From Trochalopteron elliotii (Eukaryota; Chordata; Aves; Passeriformes; Leiothrichidae), in NCBI GenBank assembly GCA_024734555.1, contig JANPWX010000097.1, positions 2,856,195-2,920,194 on the forward strand: 64,000 bases of DNA, read 5' to 3'. Below, one piece after another: positions 27,001-39,000 of the stretch. The stretch's first letter is position 1. Every line of letters begins with the position of its first letter. The notes under the pieces were generated by a model. That model searched no databases. It was not told where the DNA came from and worked only from the letters and a program-made list of their open reading frames with translations. Made by a program: the position numbers and the translations under genes.

Positions 27001-30000
27001 AGACACATTTGGTAATGGTAAAATAAATTACAGCACTTCTATTTTTCAGGTACAATGTGTGTATCATGGCTTATGGGCAAACTGGAAGTGGGAAGACATA
27101 CACAATGTTGGGACCACAGTTAGAGGGGAACTTAGCATTCTCCATAGAAGAAGAATCAGAACTTGGAATTATTCCTCGAGCTACTCAAGAAGTGTTCAGG
27201 TAAAAACTTGTAAAGGCTTGCTGTCAGTGGCAGTCACTTTAAACTGTATAGAAAGGATGAAATAATGATTGTAATGTATTTATCATTACAGATTTCAGCT
27301 TCAGAATGGTTAATATTTATAGTTTCTCAAACCACCGTTTGATATTTGAGGTTTTATATAGATTTCTAGTCTCTCTCCTGCTTAATCCGATTTTCTAAAA
27401 CAATAAGATTATGCAGTTTTATGGTGTGTTATCTGTCCATCTGGCTTTCACACTCTAATTAAACTTTTGAAAATGTTTCAACCATAGTTGGTTGTGGGAG
27501 TCCAAAAGATAATTAAGTTCCAGAAAGTTCTGTGAAAATTGACAACTGGAATACATGAAAAGGATTCAGATTAGAACCCAGTCCCAAGGAAGAAGGATAG
27601 TAGAATTTTTAGCTACAATCTGTTCTTGTTTTAAGGGTTCTTACATTTTTTAGTTGAACCTAATACAGGATTGAACTAATATACTGCTATGTTATAGTAG
27701 AAGAGGCATTAGAAGTTTTTCCAGGTAAGCCTGTCTGTTTTGGAGAAGGGTATAAGCTAAATCAAACTACCAATTTTGTACGAGAATAACTGTCTAATTG
27801 TAAATACTCTCCTGAATAGAGGAGCCCTTAATTTATGGATTTTCTGAGGCTATGAACAGATAACTTCTTACAGATGTAGTTTCTCATCTCTGTTCATTGC
27901 TTGCACTCTGCCAGATTTTATACTCTGAGCTCTGAATGCAGTAACTACCAGCAGAGAAATGGTATAAAAAAATCCTGAGGTGGGAGGCTAGCGGAAAAAA
28001 CAAGCTGGCACAGCTGTTTGGAAAATTAAATTCTATTTACTTCTTCAAGTATAAATAAACTGTATATTCTGATTCTTCAAGTTAACATTAGCATATGGAT
28101 GAGGCAATTCCAAGCCTGCAGATACTCAGTAAATGCTTTTATGAGGTTGTAATTATATTACAATTAAAGAATAGATCTCTATTTACAGATCGTTCATTTG
28201 GGGTTTGACTTCTACATTTCTGGGCTTTTTTTCTTCAAATTTTAAATTTTTTTTCTTTTTTCTTTTATTTGCCAGGCTTATTTCAGAAAAGCCACCGGGA
28301 AGTTACTGGGTTGAAGTTTCTGTTGTAGAAGTGTATAATAATGAAATTTTTGATCTTCTGGCCAAAGACAGTTCTGGAAAAGTGTTTGGTGTCAAACGCG
28401 ATGTTGTCACAACCAGAGAAGGGAAGAGCGATGTGCCGTTGCTGACACACGAGTGAGTACACGGCTTGTTCCCACCATCCAAACACAATCTGTGCACCTG
28501 TCACCAAATTGCATTATAGGCACCAGATTGCTTCCAAACAATGAGTCCTTACCCTGTGCAAAAGGACAGTTCTGTTTCTGCTAGCTCAGTCTATTAGACT
28601 GCGGTTGGCTGCAAATATCAAAATACTTCCAGAAATAACTGTACAATTACTTTGAGTTATACTCCTGTGTTAAGTGCCTTCCATTCAGAATGCCTGAAGA
28701 TTGCTGCATATTTTGTTGTTGCTGGATCTCTGGCATCTTGTCAGCTGTAGAAAAAGTAGGGATAATCTAGTCACAAAGCACTTTCCATTCAGTCTTGCTG
28801 AATTATAAAATTTACAGATTATAATACAAATTTATGTACCAGTTGCAAATAGTTGAGCAGCTGTAGGGGGTTAGCTTTCCCTTTATGCATTGGAGTTACA
28901 AAATATTAGAATAAGATTTTAAGTGATCTTTTAATACAAATACCCATCTTAATATTTCTTAATGTTCTGTTTTCATAACTGGAGGTGTTAAAGCTGGAAT
29001 TGTTATGTTGGCATTTGAACCTTTAGGTCTTGAAAATCAAGGTTCTTCAAACTAAAAGTTAAGAAGCAGCAAAGTTTCTCACTATTCACTTTTAAGATGT
29101 ACCTTCCCAGCATTGGTGTATGCCAGGTTTGATCCTTATTTACACAACTTGACAGGGTAGGGAAAGCTAGGGTATTTAAGGCTACAGCTATACTTACTTT
29201 AATGCCTTCTTTTACTTACTAAGCATTAGGAAGATTTGTTCTAGTACTCATGGGAATGATTCTTGGCATATTAGGTAAGTGTGGCATACAAAGCAAATGT
29301 ACGGCGCTTTCTTGTTTTATTAAAATACTTATCTTGGGTAATTAGATGTTAAAAATCATGTGTTCATAAAATTTCATCCATTAACAAGAGGGAATCTGTT
29401 TCAAATGCTTCATTTTAATAGTGGCTGTGTCATTTATCATAGAATGTCTTGAGTGGGAAGGGGCCCACAAGACCAACTCTTGAGGCCAACTCCAGGCCCT
29501 GCACAGGAAAGCCCCAAGAATCCCATTCTAGTACCTGGCCACACTCTGGGTGAAGAACCTTTTCCTAATATCCAATGTAAATCTCCCCTGACACAACTTC
29601 TGGCTGTTCCCTCAGGTCACCAGAGGGAAGAGGTTGGTTTCTGCCCCTCTGCTTCTTCTGATAAGGAAGTGCAGTGAGGTCTCCCCTCAGTCTCCTCTTC
29701 AGGCTGAACAGACCAAGTGGCTTCTGCTTATGTAGCTTCCCCTCTAGGCCTTTCACCATTTTTGTGGCCTTTCTTTGAGCCTTGTGCTAGTAGTATCAAC
29801 ATTAACTAGGAAAAAAATAAATTAGGATAAGCAGTACTAGTAACACCAGAGAGGTGATGGTACCCAGTGGAATTAAACTGGACATCTCTCTGTGAGCACC
29901 CAGCATGAGAACAGATTCCAGAAGGGAGCATGTGCATTGTCGAGATGTCACATAAAGAAGTGTCCTGCTCCTTGAGTAAATAATGTTTGTGAAAAGAAAC

Positions 30001-33000
30001 ATCTTGCTCCATTGAAATGTTTAGAACAGCATTAGTGTTTTCTGTGTTTCTGAGGAAATGTGATGTTTTTCTTCGCTTCTTTATATTAATTCTTGTCATG
30101 GTCTAATCTCTACTTTTCTAAGGGGAATTAGCAGCCAGATATGAAATGCATCCCATGCCAATTAAATAAAGCGCATCATCAGTGGAGATAATTTTGTCCT
30201 GTGGGACTTAGTCACATAAGCAGACTGGTAGTTTGTTTATGCAGATTTAATGCTATTCCCAGCAAGCCTTGATAAAAATACAAGAATGTACTGGAAGATT
30301 GTGCAAACCTACTTTTATACCTAGTGATACACATTTATTGATTTGTATTTTCTAGCAATTTAATTGCTCATAGAAAAGTGGGAGCCCAGGGAAATTGTCA
30401 AGTAGTTTTCTTCACTGTGGGAGCTATAGGATTCTCCTTTCTTTCTATGAAATAATAAGCACTGCAATATTTTCAGAAGGATTAACGTTTGTATCTGGGG
30501 TTTGCGTGCTCTTTGGTCTTGAGGTTAAATACAGTTTCCACAGAAATTCTGCAAGATTGGTTGCACTCTGCATGCTCCATAAGAAAGTGGAATGAATGAA
30601 AAGTGACTGGAGCTTAAAGTGATGGATCCTTTTGCCCTTTCTGTCTGTATTATGCTGACCAGTGAGTTTCTCTCTGTCTCTATTCTTGTATTTCCCCAAC
30701 TGTGACTCTACTCCAATTATTAGTATCTAGTTAAGACTCTGCTGTCAAGGGAATGAAAAACTCCAGAAGAGGCTGGGAGCAGAACTTAAACCTGCATGTG
30801 TTGAATCTTTCTTGGAGGAGCTAATCTTTTTCCTTTGACTAGACAGGAAAGGAGCCATATGACTTAGAAAGTGAAGACGGGTGCATGTAGTGTAGGCATG
30901 CTGGGAGTTGAACTTTCCCTGTTTCATCAAAACCTCCAAGTAGTTTTTAATTATGGTATTTCAGTAACTAAGACGTTGGCCTGGCATAATTTTATTCCTG
31001 AAAAATGCCTGTTCCACTTCCCAAGGGAGCTTTGCATAGTTAGTGGGTGACCCATCTCTTTTCATAGGTTTTGGGAAAGGGAGAGGTGGGAAGCAGTGGG
31101 ACTTGTGCCATTGAGATAAAAAAAAAGGAGCTGCAATAAGGTTTCATTTGTCCTTCCAGTTAATAAAATGGCTGCTCTGTTTATTTCTGCAAATTTTAAT
31201 TTATGACAAGGGAGCCTGGCGCCTTAAACTAAAACTCTTAAAAGCCACTTATCTCAATCAGTCAATGCTAAATTCTAATGCAAACATAAATAAAAATATG
31301 GACTTGTATCTCAATTACAATGCAAGCAGTGAAAAAAGTCCAATTCATAAACAGGTTATATTAATAATTACATAGAAAGGTTAATAAGAAAAAACAAACC
31401 CAAACGAAGTAAAGGAACCATTGAATGAGGCCACCCAGCTGCCTGAAATCTAAAGTAAACAGCTGGTGCTTTGAATAAAAACACATCCTCATTTATGATA
31501 ATATTTGATCTAGAATATATTGGCCTGCCGGGTCTCATTGGCTTCTCCATATATCCACTAAAGCACAGTAGTCTCTTTCCTGCTAACGTGTTCATCTTAC
31601 TGAATCACAAAAACCTTAGTCTCTTTCTTCTTTTATAGCTTGGTTGACTTTGGAGAACTTTCAGCATCAAATTTTTAACGTAACCACGACAGGGCTTCTC
31701 TTTGTAGAATCTGGTCCTGGAATGTGTGGCACATAGAGCACAATGAAGTTGTAGAGATTATACTAAAATATTATTTCTGTCAGTCCTGTGGAGGAGCTAC
31801 TGTGCCAAGCTCACCACACTGGGCTAGGGATGTTGTTTGCTTTCAAAGCCAGCTGCACCTTCTCAGCCATAGGTGACCAGCACTGACAGCACACCCTGAG
31901 CCCTTTCTCCTTGCCAAATGCAGGGACGGGGCAGCAGCTTGGAGCACCGACCCTTGGCCAGCTCACAGCAGCAGCTTGCAGAAGCCAACAGCCTGGTGCT
32001 GCATCCTGGTGTCTTGGGTTGCAATGCAAGGTGTATTCCATTCCCATCTGTTGGAAGCTGTTGGAGAGGTGTTTTTTCTTTATCTCGTAACTCTGGGGGG
32101 AGGGGGCAGGTGTCTTTCTGTTAATGGGCCAGCTGTTAAAACCAGGTGGGGCAGTGTTTCTTTATCTCTTCCACAACCCATCCTCCCTCCAGGGGGATAT
32201 CTGCCGTTAATGGGCCATTAGGGCTCACCTCATGACTGATAAAATTACATCATCCCATTGGGAGATGCTCCACCCAGTGGGAGGAACCAAGCATTCCTAC
32301 CTGGATAAAAGCTGAGATTCAGAACAGCAGGACACCCTGTTTTCGACTGGATTCCCAGAGGAAGACTGGACCCATCTCACCAGCACTGGACCCTTCTACA
32401 GGATCATCTCTACTCCAACAGAACCTCATCTGTCACTCCAGGAGGAGTTAATTGGACGGCTACCAACATCCTGACCAACAGGGTGTTCAGGTCATATTCT
32501 GACACTGGGAGTGTTTTTCTGTTTTGTTTGTTCGCTTTTTTGTACTACTGCATTTTTAGGTTTTTTTATATTCCTAGTAAAGAACTGATATTCCTATTCC
32601 CATATCATTGCCTGAAAGCCAATTATAATTTCAAAATTATAATAATTCAGAGGGAGGTGGTTTACATTCTCCATTCCAAGGGAAGGTCTGGCTTTTCCCT
32701 GACAGACATCTGTCTTTCCAAACTAAGACACCTAGCCAAGGCTGCTTCCCTGTCAGGCCTTCTAGTCCTGACTGACTAGCCACTGGAAGATGCAGTTCAA
32801 GGCCTGGGAAGGCAGGATGTGTGCCTCCATGGATGTGAGGCAATAGTTGGATCACCCCAGTGTCAGGCTCTATCTGTAGAGCCACTGATTCTCTGCTGGC
32901 ACCAGGTCAAACAAGCAGGAGACATCCCCAGGAAGTGCCCAGAGGTGGAGGTGTCGTGTGGCTCAGGATTGATAGGGGAAGTCTGTAGTGATTGTTTACC

Positions 33001-36000
33001 TCATGCAGCCCTGGATACACAGGGAACTGCACTTAGATGGCTGTTTCTCCTAAGTGCCTATAGATAGGGAGCGGCCAAATGCTTTTCTGTGCTTCAGATG
33101 CCCTTGCCTTGTTTTTCAAGGAAATTGTTTTAGTTGAGTACAGTTTTCTTTTGTTCTGCTGTCTCTAAACTCTTCAAGTATGGCTCTTAGCATACAATAA
33201 GTTTGTGCCCAGTGTAACTTTGACTGAAACCAGCCAAATCTAAGTCATAAAGACATTGCCTTTTATCACATGTTTGTTTTTGCTGCCATGTTGTGGAACC
33301 AAATCTGTGGCATGTCATGAGAGTTATTAATGGTTGTGCTGTTAGAGAGCATTCAGTGACCAGGCTATGATACACAGTCATAATTTATACCCCTATCTAA
33401 AAATAATTATTTAGGTGTTCTACCTTCAATGATTATTGAAGAAGGGAACACAGTGAAAAAAAAAGGGTAGGCACTCTTTATCTCATTTGTTTTAAACATT
33501 GCAAACCTAGGGAAAATCATAATGGGTTTTTTCTTTACCTTACCAGTTTATTTCATTTTCTGTGTTTATTTCACTGTGTGTTAGGTCTTTGCCCTCAGAT
33601 TGATCATATTTGCAGTACTTCCTTTGACAGGAAAATAAAACAAATAGTATGAGATACAGAAATATGATATGGAATATCATATATGATATATGAAATATAG
33701 ATATAGATATAGATATGGTCTGTAGAAATTTATGTCTATTCTGACATTGTGCTCATTGAACAGTGGAACTGGACTTTTTTCCAGGGATTCTGGATTTAAT
33801 TCCAAATGTGAAATACGAGGCCCAGAGAAATGTTGGGGGGTTTTGCCTAATCTGTACCTAAGAAAATGAGCTACCTCAGCATAAACTGGACAAATCTACT
33901 TCTGTAAGACCAGAGATTCCAGCAATGTCTAAACCTGTGTTTTTTCTTCCAAAGTGTGGAGATATAGAAATGTCTGCTGCTTCAAGAGCTGAGCTACAGT
34001 ACCTCTGGACCTGCAAGGCTGGCAGGCCACTTTTGCAGCACTTTCAGAACTGCATCACAGCTTTTGGCTTGAATTTTTATCTTTATCCCACTTGAAAAAG
34101 TCTAATACAGTCGTTTGTGCAGCTCACAACTGAGAGTAGTATAAGGAGAAGAGCAGGGAAGTGGAAATGCTGAGGTGCTCATTCAAGTTGTCAGCTTTCT
34201 TGTGTGACTTTTCCTGTGAGTCAGTTAATATCCTTTCTGTTTCTTCACTTCTTAGGACTGTTGAAAATGCATCTGAATTTTTGCATCTAGTCAACAAAGG
34301 CCTACAGCTGAGAGTCACACACCCAACACTGGTGCATGCTCATTCCTCTCGTTCTCATCTGGTAGTGACATTGACCATAACCACAGTTGTCTTTGGAGAT
34401 AACTTTGGTAAGTAGGATGTTACTAAAATACATCTAGAGCCAGTTGTTTTTAGAAAAACAGTCAGTGGACTGGGAGGTTTTCATACTGCTTTTTCTGCCT
34501 TTTTCCAGTGTTTGATGCATTCCCTCAGTTATTTTCTATTTTTCTATGTTCCTTCTTAAATAACAGACCATTTTCATGTTTGAATGCTATTGGAAGCTTC
34601 AGTTTCATAAAATCTTAGCACTTTTCTTTACATGCCTTGACTTATAGAGTTGTTGAAGTTTTATTGCATGAGGCAACTAATGAATAAGTGTTATCAGAAA
34701 GTCATAAGATAAGGTATAAGATAGTAAAGATCTTGACAAGGTAGATACTCAAAGTCATTAAATCACTTTGTATGACATGTAATTATTCATTCTAAGTTTG
34801 TCGTTAAGCTAACCATAAATTTTAGGGATCATCATATGCTTTTGATTGAGAAAGAATTACATTTATTTACTCTCTGCCTTGCAAAAATGTCCTTTAAATT
34901 CATAATCTTTTGAACTGTTAATAATAGGCCACTGTATGAAAAGACAAAATACTTGTCCTATTTACTATGGAAACATTGGTATTTCTACTTTTCACTACCA
35001 CACCAAGACTTACCAGTTTATTGGTTGAGGAGCAACTTTCTTTTGGGGCTCTTGGGGTTAACTATGTTTTCTTTTGCTCATGTTATAATTAGGCTCTCTG
35101 CTTTCAGTGCTGTGGTCCATCTCCTTCATACTCTGCAACAACAATATGATTTTAGAAAGTGGGAAATATTTAACATTTTTTCCCTTAGATGGCTATCAGA
35201 AATTAAACCAACAGTATCAGCAAAGCAGAACAAACAGTGCCCTCTCTTACCTATGGGCCTTGCCAAAAGACACAGTTACTTCACAAGCTGCAGCTCCAGC
35301 ATTCCCGATGTGAACTCTAGCCAGCTCCAGATTCTTGTCAGTTAGACTGATGGTACTTTTCTGAAGTCAGTGCTTGCAGCATTAGCACAGCAGCCATCTT
35401 GTCTAGTCCAGAATTCTCTTTGCCACTTTTAATTGCAGCCACCCCACCGTGCAGTGTTGGCTGGCAGCAAAGCTCCAGAGAAACGTCTGATTGTTGTTGA
35501 ATGCAGCCTCTGGCTTTTGACTCACAGCACATGGGTAAAGATGTGTACTGTAAGGGAACAGAGCAGCACTGCAGCTGGGACCTCACTGCAGTAGTGTGTG
35601 ACAGCACAGCCTCTTGTTTAAAAGGAAAGGATCCTGATTTAAAAGCCAAGTGTCATTGTCAAGTATCTCAACATCAGGTACCTTAGCCGCTAAATAAAAG
35701 GTTGTAAAGTCTGTGATGAGTTCTGCACCTAAAGCCAGGGTTGATGAGCCAGCACTTTTTTCAGGTTTGATTAAGGTATTTTAGCATTTTGGTCAGTATT
35801 ACCTGTTGTTTGAGGAGAGCTCTTTCTTAATTTCATTATCTAAAGCTGAAGAGGAGTGAGAACACTTAGTTTGACACTGTATGGCCTGAAGCCATATATT
35901 GTGTGTAAACCAACACAGCTGCTCTACCTACACTGGGAAGAGCTGGCTCAGGGTTTAGCAGCAGCCTACTTGGAGAAGTACAGAATCTATAATGCAAGTC

Positions 36001-39000
36001 AGTCTGCTCCCTAGTCAAGTTTTACAGTTGGAATCTTTCTACTATTCCAACTAGAAGTCTGTAAGCACCCAAGAAGGTTTGTTGTCTCTATGACCTGTAG
36101 CAGAATATATGCTTTTTATTCTTTTGTTCTTTCAGGAAAAGAAAGAAAGAGATAGATGGAAACCAAAACACTAAGAAAAAAAAAAAACCAAAAAACAAAA
36201 CAAACAAACAAAAACAAAACAAACAAACAAAAAAAAACAAACAAAAAAAAAAAACCAAACAAGCCTGCTTTGGAAAATCCATTTTGCAAATATTCCTGCT
36301 AAACTAGTGCAAAAGCAGCTTTCCCAGAGAATCTATGTCTTCCTTCCCAGCAAAGAGAGAAAGCCAGATGCTTCTGCTGAGGAATGATACTAATAGGTAA
36401 CCAACCTGAACAAGTGGGAATAACACTATTGAGGCTAATAGCTTATCATGTGGAGATCTTGCAGTGGGATATGAGGGCTGAAGAAAATCTAGGGGGAACA
36501 GCAGCAAAGGACAAAAATAGAACAGGCAGGATGAGGAATTTTTTTTTTTCCCCAGAGCACCAGCAGGTGATGTTTCAAGTACATAGAACCAGTTTTCAGA
36601 GTGTATTGCTTCCAAGCATCCAAAGCAGCACTTTGGTTGCAATCAATCTAAAACTTTTAAAAAAGTCTCTTTAAAGTCCTTACTGGACTCCCATTTCTTG
36701 TTTTCCACACAAATGTGTGAACAGTGGGGATACTGGATACAACAGAATGTAGAACAAAGCTTGTTACCAGCTGGTACAATCAGTTTGATGAGTAAAACTT
36801 CAAATAAGATAGAAAAAGTCATTCAGCCTGCCTGTGCCATGGATTCTGGCTTGTACATTGCTTCTGTCAGAGTAGCCTGAAGCAGCAGATACTGTACATA
36901 CCCTATTGATGCCCCATTTTTTGCCCATCTCAATTTTCACTGTCAGAAGCTCTCTTTTGTTTTTTTTCCATTAACCAGGTACTTTATGGGAAGATGAACA
37001 AACCAGTCAGAGACTAAATAAAGAGGCTTCCTGCACCTTTCCACAAAAAATGAGAGACAATAAATCCACCTCCTCCTCCAGAGCCTCTTCACCTGTGCAA
37101 CTTGAAGCAACTGAGAAAATGAAGCAAGTCAAAACGAGACTGCAGCTGGTGGACCTGGCTGGGAGCGAGTGTGTCGGTGAGTGAACGTGTCTGTTTGTGG
37201 GCATGGATCCTCAGGGATCTAGGTTACAATAAATGCCTTAGTTCTTTATGGAGGGATGCATGCTCCCCTGCTCTCACACAGGGGTGGTTTGAACCCACAG
37301 ATCTTGGCATAAACAGAATTTTGAGGGCTGATCGATTCAGTTTTACACTGGCATAGTTTAACTTAAAGTATGGCTGTATAAGCTTGAAATAAGCCCAGGA
37401 TGGTTACCCATATCATAGATACACTATTTGTTCAGACTGCTTTTATTAGGCCTGTTTTTCTACTCTGAAAATTAGCATGTCTTTGATACAGAAATGTTTA
37501 AAGGGCATAAATTATGTAAATATTACAAATATCTGTAATAATTGATATCACCATGTGCAGATTTTTCTGCTTTATTGTGGAAAAAGTCTTGGAGGAAATT
37601 AGTGTTGAAAAGATAATATTGTTTTCATTGTTTCTTCAAAGCATTTTCCTTCTGCCTCCTCTATGCACACAATAATTTCAAAAACTTGATTATTTCCTAA
37701 AGGACAAGCTTTCTTACCAAGAAAAACCATGCAGCCAAATGTATCATTCCAGAAATAATGTTTTGAAAAGTGAACCAGTATTATGAAAGACTCTTTTACT
37801 TTACTGCCAAGAATTCATGCTGTTGCTCACTGTTAAACTTTTGTTCTACAGAGAAACCTAATATAATACATTATTCTTTCATTTTCTCTAAATGCTGAAA
37901 ACATGTAATTGAGCAACAGGGCATGTGTTTGTTCTCTCAGTTAAACCGGGACAAACATTTCCTTGGTTTGGGGCTCGGCAGGCCAGATCCTCCAGTGAAG
38001 CCAGAAGAGCTCACATCACTGTCGGATGTGGCCCAGCACATGCAGCAGACTGACTGACCTCTGCCATCAGCTGTGCTGTTGCACATACTCTGCTGAAAGT
38101 GAGGGCAGTGTTAACTTGTAATTGTTTTAAAATGTGGGCAAATCTAAGTGAGCAGCAGTACCTCAAGCGTGTCACACACGTCAGCGCCCAGCCCTGCTGG
38201 CTGTACACCTGGCCTGGTCGTTTGCAGCATTTACAAGCCCTTTTCAGCAAACCATGTTTCACTTTGCAAACTGGGCTAAATGCTTTGTCAAAGTTCATCT
38301 AATCAAATGCTAATAATCAGCAGTTTAAACATGTATACCCTCCCCTATTTGCAGTTTTCTCCTTTAGGGGGATAACTGTTGTCCCAGGAGTCCACTTTTC
38401 CTTGATACACGAGAAGCCTGGGGATGGGTGTATATATAATGACCCCAGTAAAGTTACCCTGAGATTCATCCTATCTTGGATTGTTATCCAGTCTCTGGCA
38501 GGGTCTTCCAAACTGTTTTGCTCTGTCTCTCTGACGACTGGAAATTCCACCACTCCAACCTCATCCTCCCCCACAGTCACAGTTCTACAGCCCTCCCTGC
38601 CCAGACTCCTGGGGTTTTTGCTATTACCGTACCTTTTCACATTTTCCTCTTGAACTCGTCCTTCATTAGAAAATGCTGCCCTAAGGGGAAGACAAGATCT
38701 CTAGCCACTCCCTGTACCTGTCTAGAGATAGGACAGTAGGCACTAGAGGAAGCTGTTGGCCCATCTGATCATCCCACTGCCATCAGCTCTGGCTGACATG
38801 GATCATGTGTTCTGGGTAAGGAGAAGTGACTGCAGGTGCATCTGTACCTCATCCACTATCCTCAAGAAAGCTTGAATTTGAATAATATGATGCTAAATGC
38901 TAATAGCAAATTTCTCTTCCCCAAATAGCAAAGGTAAGGACAGCAGAAATTAATTACTCTTAACTGCACCCTCATCCAGACTGATCAGAGTTGAGCTTGC

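Noticed and set aside
36088..36282. Phe-rich minus-strand open frame resembling a membrane protein
   Set aside because: It is the translation of an A-rich simple repeat read on the other strand.
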